Made by a program: the position numbers and the translations under genes
From: Pseudopedobacter saltans DSM 12145
GTDB taxonomy: Bacteria; Bacteroidota; Bacteroidia; Sphingobacteriales; Sphingobacteriaceae
Assembly (NCBI RefSeq): GCF_000190735.1
Contig: NC_015177.1
Location: forward strand, 992,001-1,056,000
Direction: 5' to 3'
DNA length: 64,000 nucleotides
Part shown: piece by piece, positions 36,846 through 46,355 of the stretch
Position numbering within the stretch: the stretch's first letter is position 1
Layout of the letters: each line of letters begins with the position of its first letter
Notes under the pieces: generated by a model
What the model was told of the DNA's origin: nothing
Seen by the model: only the letters and a program-made list of their open reading frames with translations
Databases searched by the model: none

Positions 36846-36849
36846 TAAA

Positions 36850-38052
36850 ATGAAATATATTGTTTTTCTATTGATGGTATTATATCTATATGTGCTAACA
36901 TATGGAATTTTTATGACCGAAACTTTCAGGCTGCCTGCGCCGGTATTATTTGGGATACCTTTAGTTATTTTGTTCAACACTAAAGTTAAAGGTTTCGCTT
37001 ATACAAAAGAGCTTATTGCACTGTTAATCGCTGTGTTTTTTTATTATGTTATAGGGTTACAAGAGCTTGAAACATTTGCTTCCTACGCCATAGGTATCTT
37101 AATGTGCAGTTTATTCTTCAATTATTTTATAGGAAATAGCGGGCTCAGATTTCGGACTTCGGTATTTATATTTTACACGTTATTGTTATTCTCTGCTGTT
37201 GTCATGGTCATGGATCATATTTATCCGGGTACTCGCCAAATTAGAGAATTATTGGTGGACGATAAAGTTGTGCAAAGTCCATCGGGTATTGCTGTTTATC
37301 AGTTTACTTTTGGTTATCAAATAGCAGCATTAACTCCATTTCTGTTTATTTATACCATTTTATATCAAAGATCATTCTTACTTAAATCATTAGTATTAGT
37401 TAGTTGTTTAGGGTTTCTTTATTTAGGCATGCAGAGATCTGCTTTTGTAGCCTTTTTAGCTTGTGTGTTAATTCTTACTTTACTGTATTACAGACACAAA
37501 GCATTGGTAATATGGTCTTTAGGTGCACTGGTAGGAATGCTTTTTTACACTCTGGTTTTAAAGGATAATACAGATGAACGAAATAATATTTTTGCAAAGA
37601 ATGCCAATGACGGTACTGAGTTTAATCGTTCTGGATTAGCATTAGAAAATATAAACATATATTCCGATTATCCATTGGGGTTAATATTTTATGGGAAAAA
37701 TTGGGGAGATGTTATTTACCGTAATCCTGTGTTTTCATCCGGTATAACCTCACATAATGCTTATCTCATGTTTATTACCTATTTGGGACCAATTGTTGGC
37801 CTCACACTCTTGTGGATTATTTATGCTAAGGTTTTAAAAATAAGTTTTCTAGCCTTAAAAAGGATACGTGATCCTGATAACGCATTATTAATTTGTTTGT
37901 GCTTCTCTTTTTTAGGTGTTTCTATAAATTCTTTATCACATAACGCCTGGTTAATCAGTGCTGACGGACCTACATTATTTTTATATTTCTCAATCTTGCA
38001 TTTGTATAGAATGAAAAACCAGGATGATTTTAAAACCTTAACAATTACTTAA
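36850..38052 (+). CDS. Wzy-like O-antigen/EPS polymerase (polytopic membrane protein)
   Basis: 400 residues with about 10-12 hydrophobic segments and one larger extracytoplasmic loop (DHIYPGTRQIRELLVDD ... ). Sequence conservation is low, as expected for Wzy. Features consistent with the O-antigen ligase/polymerase group are the central LGMQRSAFVAFLACVLILTLL and the SHNAYLMFITYLGPIVGLTLL stretch. It would polymerise flipped repeat units in the periplasm. Wzy assignment is by topology and context, since no other candidate polymerase is in the locus. Confidence 0.75.
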   Translation: MKYIVFLLMVLYLYVLTYGIFMTETFRLPAPVLFGIPLVILFNTKVKGFAYTKELIALLIAVFFYYVIGLQELETFASYAIGILMCSLFFNYFIGNSGLRFRTSVFIFYTLLLFSAVVMVMDHIYPGTRQIRELLVDDKVVQSPSGIAVYQFTFGYQIAALTPFLFIYTILYQRSFLLKSLVLVSCLGFLYLGMQRSAFVAFLACVLILTLLYYRHKALVIWSLGALVGMLFYTLVLKDNTDERNNIFAKNANDGTEFNRSGLALENINIYSDYPLGLIFYGKNWGDVIYRNPVFSSGITSHNAYLMFITYLGPIVGLTLLWIIYAKVLKISFLALKRIRDPDNALLICLCFSFLGVSINSLSHNAWLISADGPTLFLYFSILHLYRMKNQDDFKTLTIT

Positions 38053-38054
38053 TT

Positions 38055-38822
38055 ATGTTACTCTCTTTTGTTATCCCAACATATAATAGATCAGAAAAAA
38101 TAGTAAGAGCTGTAGAAAGCATTTTAAGACAGCCAAATTGGTCAGATTATGCTGAAATTGTTGTAGTTGATGATGGATCTACAGACAATACGGCGTCTGT
38201 TCTGGAAGACTATGTCAACAAAAAGCAAATCAGATTAATTCGACACGATTCCAATAAAGGCGTTGCCCAGGCAAAAAACACAGGTATCTTACATGCAAAC
38301 TATCAGTACGTGGTGCTTTTAGATTCTGACGATTTGCTTCGCGAAAATGGAGTCGAATATTTGGTAACACAGTTGAAAGCTATTGATACTGATTTATTTT
38401 TCGTGGGTACTGAACGTATTAGAAATGGCGAGTTAATGTATAACCCCAATTTTTATGGCTATAAAAGTTACTTGGAAATGATTACGGCACCGATTGGAGA
38501 ATATTTACCGATAGGGCGAACAGAGGTTTTACAAAGTAATTTATTAGAAAATCTTAGAGGATTTGAAGGCATAACTTGGTTAAAAATAGCGAGGAAAGGA
38601 TATAAAGTTTTTTACGACCAAGAGTCTCTAGTGCGTTGTGATGACGTTGGAGAGGACAGGCTTTCTAATAGATTTAGTGGCTTTAAAAATGCAAAAAAAA
38701 TGAACGCAGGTTACAAAAGATACTTAAACGAGTTTCGGTCTGATCTAAAACGACTGAATTATAGAAATTATTTGAAAATGAGATTTAAAAGTTTTTGCTA
38801 TTCCATATTTAGTATACTATAG
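38055..38822 (+). CDS. Glycosyltransferase family 2, second copy
   Basis: 255 residues. Begins LLSFVIPTYNRSEKIVRAVESIL, then VVVDDGSTDNT and the DXD-type VVLLDSDDLL, so a GT-A family 2 enzyme. It follows the polymerase gene by 2 bp. The C-terminus is basic and hydrophobic (YRNYLKMRFKSFCYSIFSIL), suggesting membrane attachment. Donor and acceptor are unknown. Confidence 0.88.
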   Translation: MLLSFVIPTYNRSEKIVRAVESILRQPNWSDYAEIVVVDDGSTDNTASVLEDYVNKKQIRLIRHDSNKGVAQAKNTGILHANYQYVVLLDSDDLLRENGVEYLVTQLKAIDTDLFFVGTERIRNGELMYNPNFYGYKSYLEMITAPIGEYLPIGRTEVLQSNLLENLRGFEGITWLKIARKGYKVFYDQESLVRCDDVGEDRLSNRFSGFKNAKKMNAGYKRYLNEFRSDLKRLNYRNYLKMRFKSFCYSIFSIL

Positions 38823-38843
38823 TTTCTGTCTTGCACCTATAAT

Positions 38844-39923
38844 ATGAAAAAAAAAGTATTTTTTATGCTCAGCCATTTGGGAGCGGGCGGGTCAGAACGT
38901 GTTTTCTGGATTTTATCACAACACTTTGATAAATCCGCTTTCGAAGTCAGTTTAGTTCTCTTAGATTCTAGAAACTGTTTTTTCTCTACAGATTTAAAAG
39001 ATGTTAAATTGATTCATCTAAATACAATCAGAGTATCTACATCTTTTTTAAAATTATATAAATTGATTAAAAAAGAACGTCCTTATGCTGTTTTTACAAC
39101 CGGAGGACACATTACCGGTTTGCTTAGTTTGCTTTCTGTTTTTGTAGATATTCCCGTGCTTATCGGAAGAGAATCTAATTTACCAGAGTTCATGACTAAA
39201 CTGGGTGGGATAAAAGAAAAGCTTTTAGATTACTTTGTTCCTTTAACCTATAAACGAATAAATATTGCTGTTTGTCAATCAATAGATATTAAATATTCGC
39301 TATCTACTCATTATAGAATAGATAGAAATAAATTGGTTGTTATTCATAATCCTGTTTTGCCTAATAATTTTAAGACAAAAGAAAATTCGAATAGTGAAAA
39401 GAAAATTATCATTGTTGGGCGCTTGGCTATACAAAAAGGAATCGTTCCTTTTTTAGATATTATGGCAAGGTTACCGTCAAATTATTCGTTAAATATTGCT
39501 GGAATTGGACCTTTGGAAGAAGAAATAAGATTTAAAATAGAAAAATTGGGATTAAGTGATCGTGTGAAATTGCTGGGGTTGGTTAAAAATATAGCAGAAC
39601 TCATTAGTCAACACGATGTGCTTGTATTACCATCCGTAGCAGAGGGTTTTCCTAATGTTGTCTTAGAGTCGTTGTCTGCGGGAGTTCCTGTTGTTGCTTT
39701 CAGAGTAAGTGGGATAATCGAACTATTAAAAAATGATTTTAACGGATATATTATTGAACCTAATGATTTTGAATCTTTCGAAAAATCAGTTTTAAAAACC
39801 TGCAGCAAATTTTGGGATACAGAATTAATTAAAGACGATGTAAATAAAAGATTTGGGGTAGAAAAAATAGTTAGACAGTATGAGAATTTACTTATGTCAA
39901 CCAACAGTTTAAGTCTTAAATAA
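38844..39923 (+). CDS. Glycosyltransferase family 4, second copy
   Basis: 359 residues. GT-B enzyme with SHLGAGGSERVFWILSQHF, IVGRLAIQKGIVPFLD, and LPSVAEGFPNVVLESLSAGVPVVAF. Typical retaining family 4 enzyme acting on the lipid-linked repeat. It sits between a GT2 gene and an amidotransferase gene, with a 21-bp gap upstream. Confidence 0.9.
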   Translation: MKKKVFFMLSHLGAGGSERVFWILSQHFDKSAFEVSLVLLDSRNCFFSTDLKDVKLIHLNTIRVSTSFLKLYKLIKKERPYAVFTTGGHITGLLSLLSVFVDIPVLIGRESNLPEFMTKLGGIKEKLLDYFVPLTYKRINIAVCQSIDIKYSLSTHYRIDRNKLVVIHNPVLPNNFKTKENSNSEKKIIIVGRLAIQKGIVPFLDIMARLPSNYSLNIAGIGPLEEEIRFKIEKLGLSDRVKLLGLVKNIAELISQHDVLVLPSVAEGFPNVVLESLSAGVPVVAFRVSGIIELLKNDFNGYIIEPNDFESFEKSVLKTCSKFWDTELIKDDVNKRFGVEKIVRQYENLLMSTNSLSLK

Positions 39924-39941
39924 ATATAATTTGCTAATAAT

Positions 39942-41762
39942 ATGTGTGGAATTTACGGATCTACTATCAAGTATAGCGATGACGTTGTACGTTCGAAACT
40001 TGGCATTATAAATTTTAGAGGACCTGACTATTGTGGAATTATGCAAATTGATGACGTGACACTTGGACACAATAGGTTAGCAATTTTGGATCTGGACTCG
40101 CGTTCAAACCAGCCACTAAGTTATTTTCATCTCCAAATAGTATTTAATGGAGAAATTTACAATTATAAAGAAATAAAGGAAAAACTATTAAAAAAAGGAT
40201 ATAGGTTCTCTACTAAATCGGATACAGAGGTTATTTGTGCAGCGTATTTGGCTTACGGTAAAGAATGTTTAGACCATTTTAATGGTATGTTTGCTTTTGT
40301 AATATATGATTCGACAAGAAAGCGGTTCTTTGGTGCAAGAGATAGGTTGGGAAAAAAACCATTGTACTATAGTCACCAGGGGAGGTTATTTGAATTTGCC
40401 AGCCAGTCTTCTCAAATTAAAATAAATAGGGAGTTTTCGCTGGACAACCAATCTGTAAATGATTATTTGATTTGGGGATATATACCGGAACCAAATTCTA
40501 TTTGGAAAGAGGTAAAGCAATTACCTGCAGGAAGTTTCTTTGTGTATGACCTTGAAAAAGGTGCATTGGAAATTGATAAATATTGGGATGTCGATTATGA
40601 CCGTAAAAATATCTTCAGCGGTACTTATGACGATGCAAAAATTAAGCTGAAAGAGATTTTAAACGATGCGGTTTCGATAAGAATGCATGCGGATGTTCCA
40701 TTGGGTGTTTTTCTTTCCGGAGGAATCGACTCGTCATTGGTAGCGGCTATTGCAGCTAGTAAAAAAGATAAAGTCAAGACTTTTTCTATTAAATTTCAAG
40801 AAAAGGATTTTGATGAAAGTCAATATGCGATTCAAGTTGCCGAGCATTTACGAACAGAGCACCATACAATCTTGTGCAACTATGATGAAGGAATAGATTT
40901 GATTAATAATTTTTCTACTTATTATGATGAACCTTTTGCGGATTCCAGTGCAATACCTACTATGTTATTAAGCAAACATACCAGAAAACAGGTTACTGTT
41001 GCTTTAAGTGGAGATGGAGGTGATGAAGCTTTTGCCGGATACGAAAGATATAAATGGATAAATCTGGTAAACAAAAGCATATTCAAATTACCATTACCAA
41101 TAAGAAAGCCTATAGGAAAACTGGTATCTATGTCGCCAAAATACAAGCATAAACTAATAGGGTTGGGAGTTGGAGAAAAGGACATAGAAAGCCTTTATAT
41201 CAAAATGCTTGGAGGACTAGAAAACTCCTGGATTAAAGATCCTGAAAAAGGAATGCCGACTCCCTTTATGCATATTTTCGAAAATAAATCTGATAAAGAC
41301 TTTTTAGAAAGAATTTCTGATTTTGATATAAAAACCTATTTAAATGGCGATATCAATACTAAAGTAGATAGAGCTTCAATGGCTTTTTCTCTCGAATCCC
41401 GGGCTCCGTTAATGGATTATAGAGTGGTTGAATTTAGCAGAAGTCTGCCGTTAAGTTTTAAATATAACCGCGGAAATCAAAAAATGATACTGAAAGATGT
41501 TTTATACGATTATTTGCCTCATAGACTATTTGATAGACCTAAATCCGGCTTCACGATGCCTCTCAAAGATTGGTTTAGAAATGAGTTAAAATCGTATGTT
41601 ATGGACAACCTTTCTAGCTCAAGTTTACAAAATATTCCAGGGATAAACATCCAGAGAACACAGGAAATTATAAAACAGCATATGGATGGCAAATGGAATA
41701 GATATCCACAAATATGGAAATTGCTAGTACTATCACAGTGGTTGAAAAAACATAATTTCTGA
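39942..41762 (+). CDS. asnB: Asparagine-synthase-like glutamine amidotransferase, copy 1
   Basis: 606 residues. Class II glutaminase N-domain with catalytic Cys2 (MCGIYGS), FRGPDYCG, LGHNRLAILDL, FNGEIYNYKEI; then ATP-pyrophosphatase domain with FLSGGIDSSL and SGDGGDEAFAGYERY. Both active sites look complete. In O-antigen and capsule loci, AsnB homologs such as WbpS amidate uronic acids to uronamides rather than make asparagine. The surrounding glycosyltransferases support that reading here; a true asparagine synthetase cannot be excluded. Confidence 0.85.
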   Translation: MCGIYGSTIKYSDDVVRSKLGIINFRGPDYCGIMQIDDVTLGHNRLAILDLDSRSNQPLSYFHLQIVFNGEIYNYKEIKEKLLKKGYRFSTKSDTEVICAAYLAYGKECLDHFNGMFAFVIYDSTRKRFFGARDRLGKKPLYYSHQGRLFEFASQSSQIKINREFSLDNQSVNDYLIWGYIPEPNSIWKEVKQLPAGSFFVYDLEKGALEIDKYWDVDYDRKNIFSGTYDDAKIKLKEILNDAVSIRMHADVPLGVFLSGGIDSSLVAAIAASKKDKVKTFSIKFQEKDFDESQYAIQVAEHLRTEHHTILCNYDEGIDLINNFSTYYDEPFADSSAIPTMLLSKHTRKQVTVALSGDGGDEAFAGYERYKWINLVNKSIFKLPLPIRKPIGKLVSMSPKYKHKLIGLGVGEKDIESLYIKMLGGLENSWIKDPEKGMPTPFMHIFENKSDKDFLERISDFDIKTYLNGDINTKVDRASMAFSLESRAPLMDYRVVEFSRSLPLSFKYNRGNQKMILKDVLYDYLPHRLFDRPKSGFTMPLKDWFRNELKSYVMDNLSSSSLQNIPGINIQRTQEIIKQHMDGKWNRYPQIWKLLVLSQWLKKHNF

Positions 41763-41768
41763 TGGATT

Positions 41769-42842
41769 ATGGCAAATCGAATACTCTTTATTACTTCTGG
41801 AATGAACAGAGGAGGAGCTGAAACTCAACTCTTAAAAGTAGCAATGTTTCTTAGAGATAAGAAATACCAAATCAAGATAATCTCCTTAACATCTACTAAT
41901 GAATTTGATATAGATTACGATAAGGAAAAGATACCAGTGGTATTTCTAAAACCTTGGAAAACTAACTTTTATTCAAATTTAAAAACGCTTTACTCTATTA
42001 CTAAGGATTATAAGCCAAATGTTGTAATAGCTTTTATGTTTATTTCCATCATTTTTGCTCGTTTATTGAAACTAGTTTTTAGATTCAAACTGATCTCGAG
42101 TATAAGAACATCGGTCCTTCCGAGAAAATGGTATATCCCCTTTAAGCTAACAAATGGATTAGATGATGAGATAATCTATAATTCTATTGCTTCTAAAATA
42201 GATTTTGAAACAAAAAAGCTGATAAATAAAGGAGGTAAAGTTATACATAATTGTATATCAATACCCGAAACAGAAGATCTGATTAACGTAAAATCAATAT
42301 CTTTTGTATGGGTGTGTATAGCACATTTCAGATGGAACAAAGATTATAAAACTTTATTTCAAGCTATCGAAAGAATGAAAGGGCTAAATTTTCGAGTGGA
42401 TATTGTAGGGGGGATTGATAAAAAATATTCTTCCTGGGCAAATCAATTTATTGAACAAGCAGATATTGGAGCTCATGTAAGGATTTTAGGGTTCAGAGCA
42501 GATGCGCAACATTTTTTGAAACAGAGTAATGCATTTGTTCTATCTTCTTTTTCCGAGGGGATGCCAAATGCACTTTTAGAAGCCATGGCTCATGAAAAGC
42601 CTGTTGTAGTAACGGATATTGACTGTAATAGGTTAATCGTACAGAGCGTAAAATGTGGATTTTTAGCCGAAAAGCAAAATGCAGAGGATTTAGCTATAAA
42701 AATGAAAGCTATAATGGAAATGACAGAAGCAAAAAGATCTCTGTTGGGGCAGAATGGAAGGATTTATATTGAAGAGAATTTTTCCGAAGGTGTAGTTCTT
42801 GATCATTGGCTTTCTACAATAAAATCATTAGCAACAGCCTAA
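41769..42842 (+). CDS. Glycosyltransferase family 4, third copy
   Basis: 357 residues. GT-B fold: ILFITSGMNRGGAETQLLKVA, later VLSSFSEGMPNALLEAMAHEKPVV. It has a shorter, more diverged N-terminal domain than the other family 4 genes. It is 6 bp after the first amidotransferase and is followed by a 76-bp inverted-repeat element. Donor unknown. Confidence 0.88.
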   Translation: MANRILFITSGMNRGGAETQLLKVAMFLRDKKYQIKIISLTSTNEFDIDYDKEKIPVVFLKPWKTNFYSNLKTLYSITKDYKPNVVIAFMFISIIFARLLKLVFRFKLISSIRTSVLPRKWYIPFKLTNGLDDEIIYNSIASKIDFETKKLINKGGKVIHNCISIPETEDLINVKSISFVWVCIAHFRWNKDYKTLFQAIERMKGLNFRVDIVGGIDKKYSSWANQFIEQADIGAHVRILGFRADAQHFLKQSNAFVLSSFSEGMPNALLEAMAHEKPVVVTDIDCNRLIVQSVKCGFLAEKQNAEDLAIKMKAIMEMTEAKRSLLGQNGRIYIEENFSEGVVLDHWLSTIKSLATA

Positions 42843-42857
42843 TTAATTTATAAACCA

Positions 42858-42933
42858 AGAGAGGCTGTTTCAAAAAGGTATTTTATCGTTTTGAACGCTC
42901 TCAACGAAAAGATCTTTTTTGATCAGCCTCTCT
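42858..42933. repeat. 76-bp imperfect inverted-repeat element between GT4 and the second AsnB-like gene
   Basis: The outer 10 bp are a perfect inverted pair (AGAGAGGCTG at the left, its complement at the right). Inner arms continue as CAAAAAGG / CTTTTTTG-type pairing and CGTT/AACG, so nearly the whole segment folds into one hairpin. The GAGGCTGTTTCAAAA-like end resembles terminal repeats of some Bacteroidetes insertion sequences, suggesting a MITE or IS relic. No transposase is present. It may alternatively be a processing or attenuation hairpin. Confidence 0.5.
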
Positions 42934-42959
42934 TATTCATTGAAAATTTCAGTTTAATT

Positions 42960-44855
42960 ATGTGTGGAATTTTTGGAACCTTAAATTTCAGCGCTTCGCA
43001 TAGGGCGCCAGAAATATTCTGTGGTCTTTATCATCGTGGTCCTAACGATCGTGGCCTTTATAAGAACGATAATGTTGAACTTTTCCATACCAGATTAGCT
43101 ATTCAGGACTTAAGTGAGCAGGGAAAGCAACCAATGCGTCAAGACCATGTTGTTATAGTTTTCAATGGAGAAATTTATAACCATCTTGAGCTTCGAAAAA
43201 AATATAATTTACAAGCAGAATCAAATTCAGATACCCAAACCATTTTGATGCTTTATAAAAAGCTTGGAATGCAAATGCTGAAAGAATTCGATGGGATGTT
43301 TGCTTTCGCACTTTATGATGAGCAAAAAAAGCAGCTCTTTCTTGCAAGAGACAGAGCGGGGAAACGTCCACTTTATGTTTATCAAAAAGGCGATTCCTTA
43401 GTATTTTCATCAGAACTAAACACCTTGTATAAAATAACAAAGCCCTGTGTTAATTATGAATCACTATCATCTTATTTATATATAGGCTATCATTATAAAC
43501 AAGATACTCCATATAAGGAAGTTATCGATTTACAAGCTGGAAGCTATTTGCAAATAGATACCGTCAGTTGTAAATCAAATAGTATTAGATGGTTTGATAT
43601 TAGTCAACATTATTTTAAAAGCAACAATATCAAATATCCAGATGCAATTACTGAATTGGATGCTAAATTAAATTTAGCTGTAAAAAGAAGAATAGAAAGT
43701 TCAGATTTGGATGTAGGTTGTTTTTTAAGTGGGGGAATTGATAGTGGGTTGGTGACTGCGATTGCATCAGGATATAAAGAAAAGCTAAAAACATTCACAG
43801 TAAAACTAGACGGAGCATATGATGAATCAGCTTTAGCTTATGAAGTTGCCAACAAATATGCAACCGAACATACAGTTGTCGATATAACTTTCGACGATTT
43901 AAATCAAAATATTGAAAAAATTCTGATTAATTACGGAGAGCCATTTTGTGACAGCTCTGCAATACCAAGCTATTACGTTGCGAAGGCTGCCAAGCAACAC
44001 ATCACGGTAGTATTAAACGGAGATGGAGCTGATGAATTATTTGGGGGTTATAGGCGATACGTACCTTTCAGATATTTCGATTTTTTTAATACTTCAGCTT
44101 TGTCAAAATACACTTTCAAATCTTTATTGAATATTTTGCCGATTGCAAATGAGAAAAAAAGCAGATACAACTATTTTTATCGCATGTTGAAGTTTGCAAG
44201 TTATCGTAAAGATATTGAGCTATATACATCTGCATCTTATGACCTTCTTGTCGGATTTGAAAAATACTTTGTAACCCAGCCAAATTTGGGGGAAATAGAA
44301 AATGATCTTTTGCGATATAAACAGTATAATCTTTCTTCATTAAGCAAGATTTTATTGATAGACTTTGAGGCAATCCTATTCAGTGATATGCTTCCGAAAA
44401 TGGACATCGCTACCATGTCGAATTCATTAGAAGGAAGAAGCCCTTTTTTGTCAAAAGAGATCTTAGAATTTGCACCTGGTTTAGAAGATAATTTTAAAAT
44501 AAATAATCTGCAAACTAAGAAGATTTTAAGAGACTTATCGCAAAAATATCTTCCGGACAATCTGATAAACCAACCGAAAAGAGGTTTTGAAGTTCCTTTG
44601 AAACGATGGATGGATACGCAGTTGAAGGAAATTGTAAATGACTATTTATTATCAAAAGGTGCTTTATATCCAAGTTTAGTAAACAAGAATTTTATTCACG
44701 ATTTAATGAACAGAAAAATAAAAATATCCGATGAACGCCGGGCCAAGATATTATATAACATTTTCGCTTTGGAAGTATGGCATAAAAATTTAAAGTCTAA
44801 TGTAGTTTCTCACGATACGACATTTTATAAATCACAAAACTTACAGCTTACCTAA
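42960..44855 (+). CDS. asnB: Asparagine-synthase-like glutamine amidotransferase, copy 2
   Basis: Start set at ATG 42960 because class II amidotransferases need Cys directly after the initiator Met (MCGIFGT); a TTG at 42891 would bury this cysteine and overlap the hairpin element. 631 residues. Motifs: YHRGPNDRG, HTRLAIQDLS, FNGEIYNHLEL, FLSGGIDSGL, NGDGADELFGGYRRY. The glutaminase and synthetase sites are intact. The differing sequence from copy 1 argues against a simple recent duplication. Possible role: amidation of a second uronic acid or aminoacyl group on the EPS. Confidence 0.85.
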   Translation: MCGIFGTLNFSASHRAPEIFCGLYHRGPNDRGLYKNDNVELFHTRLAIQDLSEQGKQPMRQDHVVIVFNGEIYNHLELRKKYNLQAESNSDTQTILMLYKKLGMQMLKEFDGMFAFALYDEQKKQLFLARDRAGKRPLYVYQKGDSLVFSSELNTLYKITKPCVNYESLSSYLYIGYHYKQDTPYKEVIDLQAGSYLQIDTVSCKSNSIRWFDISQHYFKSNNIKYPDAITELDAKLNLAVKRRIESSDLDVGCFLSGGIDSGLVTAIASGYKEKLKTFTVKLDGAYDESALAYEVANKYATEHTVVDITFDDLNQNIEKILINYGEPFCDSSAIPSYYVAKAAKQHITVVLNGDGADELFGGYRRYVPFRYFDFFNTSALSKYTFKSLLNILPIANEKKSRYNYFYRMLKFASYRKDIELYTSASYDLLVGFEKYFVTQPNLGEIENDLLRYKQYNLSSLSKILLIDFEAILFSDMLPKMDIATMSNSLEGRSPFLSKEILEFAPGLEDNFKINNLQTKKILRDLSQKYLPDNLINQPKRGFEVPLKRWMDTQLKEIVNDYLLSKGALYPSLVNKNFIHDLMNRKIKISDERRAKILYNIFALEVWHKNLKSNVVSHDTTFYKSQNLQLT

Positions 44856-44909
44856 GAGCTGACTGATCTAACGAAAAACATTTATTAATCTTCTTAAATA
44901 CTTTCTATC

Positions 44910-45989
44910 ATGAAAATTTTAGTAACAGGAAGCGCAGGCTTCATTGGATTCCATTTAGTGAACAGTTTATTACAAAGGGGAGACGAAGTTGTAGGGATAG
45001 ATAATTTAAACGACTATTATGACGTCAATTTAAAATATGCAAGGTTGGCTCAGGCAGGAGTTTATCAGGAAACAATAACATATAAAAAAGAGATTCGAAG
45101 CTCACTTTTTGAAAACTATATTTTCGTGCAACTGGATATTACGGATGAAAAAGGCTTAAGCGCATTGTTTAAAAAGCATAAATTTGACGCTGTCTGCAAT
45201 TTAGCTGCTCAAGCAGGGGTAAGGTATAGTTTAATAAACCCGAGTACGTATATCGATACAAATATCAAAGGTTTCCTGAATATTTTGGAATGTAGCAGGC
45301 ATACCAACATGAAAAATCTGGTTTATGCAAGTTCTTCCAGCGTATATGGATTAAATAAAAAGATGCCTTTTAATGTGAAAGACAATGTAGACCATCCTGT
45401 TTCGCTGTATGCCGCTTCTAAAAAAAGTAACGAATTAATGGCTCATGCCTATAGTCATTTATTCAATATTGCTACAACCGGCTTGCGCTTCTTTACTGTT
45501 TATGGCCCATGGGGCAGGCCTGATATGGCAGGTTTTTTGTTTGCTAAAGCCATATCGGAAGGAAAATCTATTCAGATATTTAATAACGGAAACATGAAAC
45601 GGGATTTCACTTATATAGATGATATAATAGCAGGTGTTATTACGGTTATAGATAATCCTAATTATAACGGAACGGAAAGTTGGAGTGGACTAACACCAGA
45701 TCCGTCTTGTTCTAAAGCGCCGTATAGAGTATTTAATATAGGAAGAGGGAATTCTATAGATTTGATGAGTTTTATCAACGAAATAGAAGGTAATCTCGGT
45801 ACAAGAGCTCAGAAGACATATTTACCTTTACAAGATGGCGATGTAGTATGTACTTGGTCCGATGTTAAAAATTTAAAAAAAGAGTTCGACTATGAGCCAA
45901 AAGTGTCTGTAAAAGAAGGTGTAAAAAGATTTACAGATTGGTATAAAAGTTACTATCTGGATAGACAAGATCAGCATATAGCTGTTTAA
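44910..45989 (+). CDS. NAD-dependent sugar epimerase, UDP-glucuronate 4-epimerase-like
   Basis: 359 residues. Short-chain dehydrogenase fold with GSAGFIG for NAD binding, IDNLNDYYDVNLKYARL (typical of the GlcA-4-epimerase/CapI group), AAQAGVRYS, and catalytic Ser plus YAASK (SSSSVYG, SLYAASKKSNE). Family members convert UDP-glucuronate to UDP-galacturonate. This makes a galacturonate-containing EPS plausible. A 366-bp gap and the pectate lyase gene follow on the same strand. Confidence 0.85.
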   Translation: MKILVTGSAGFIGFHLVNSLLQRGDEVVGIDNLNDYYDVNLKYARLAQAGVYQETITYKKEIRSSLFENYIFVQLDITDEKGLSALFKKHKFDAVCNLAAQAGVRYSLINPSTYIDTNIKGFLNILECSRHTNMKNLVYASSSSVYGLNKKMPFNVKDNVDHPVSLYAASKKSNELMAHAYSHLFNIATTGLRFFTVYGPWGRPDMAGFLFAKAISEGKSIQIFNNGNMKRDFTYIDDIIAGVITVIDNPNYNGTESWSGLTPDPSCSKAPYRVFNIGRGNSIDLMSFINEIEGNLGTRAQKTYLPLQDGDVVCTWSDVKNLKKEFDYEPKVSVKEGVKRFTDWYKSYYLDRQDQHIAV

Positions 45990-46355
45990 ACATATTTAAA
46001 TGACATTGTAATGACATTTTATTGATCTATATCATAGGTTTTTAGTTTTATAATTTGTATTATTTTGTAACAAATTTAGTACATTAAAACAAAAATGACA
46101 TTTTTAAATCTGAAAGGCAAATCCTACGCTTCTGGATTGCCCTCTGTTTTGAATAATTTTATTTTTTTATAAATTTTTTAGTTATATAAATATGATAAAT
46201 TACTGACATTTTTAATTAAATTTTCAATTTAATTAAATTTGGTTTTATTGAAAAACAATTGATGTCATATAAATAAATATTGATTTTCCTAATTCTTTCG
46301 AATGTACCCTATTCATTTATACGCTCGTTTAAATGAGGTATAAAAAAAGAATTAA
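45990..46355 (+). promoter_or_regulatory. 366-bp AT-rich regulatory region upstream of the pectate lyase gene
   Basis: No ORF is supported here. It holds TGACATT at 46001, 46012, 46096 and 46204, a perfect 12-bp inverted repeat with a 3-nt loop at 46211-46237 (TTTAATTAAATT arms), and a bulged 8-bp hairpin at 46116-46142 that may weakly terminate the upstream operon. The repeated heptamer suggests an operator array for the lyase gene; no binding protein can be named. Confidence 0.5.

Noticed and set aside
42891-42959. Extended N-terminus of the second AsnB-like gene from a TTG
   Set aside because: It would bury the catalytic cysteine and cross the inverted repeat; ATG 42960 is required by the family mechanism.
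39942-44855. The AsnB pair as one recently duplicated gene
   Set aside because: Sequence differs across both domains, so a simple tandem duplication is not supported.
46211-46237. AT palindrome as an origin or attachment site
   Set aside because: No integrase or replication gene nearby; it is more simply a promoter-region feature.
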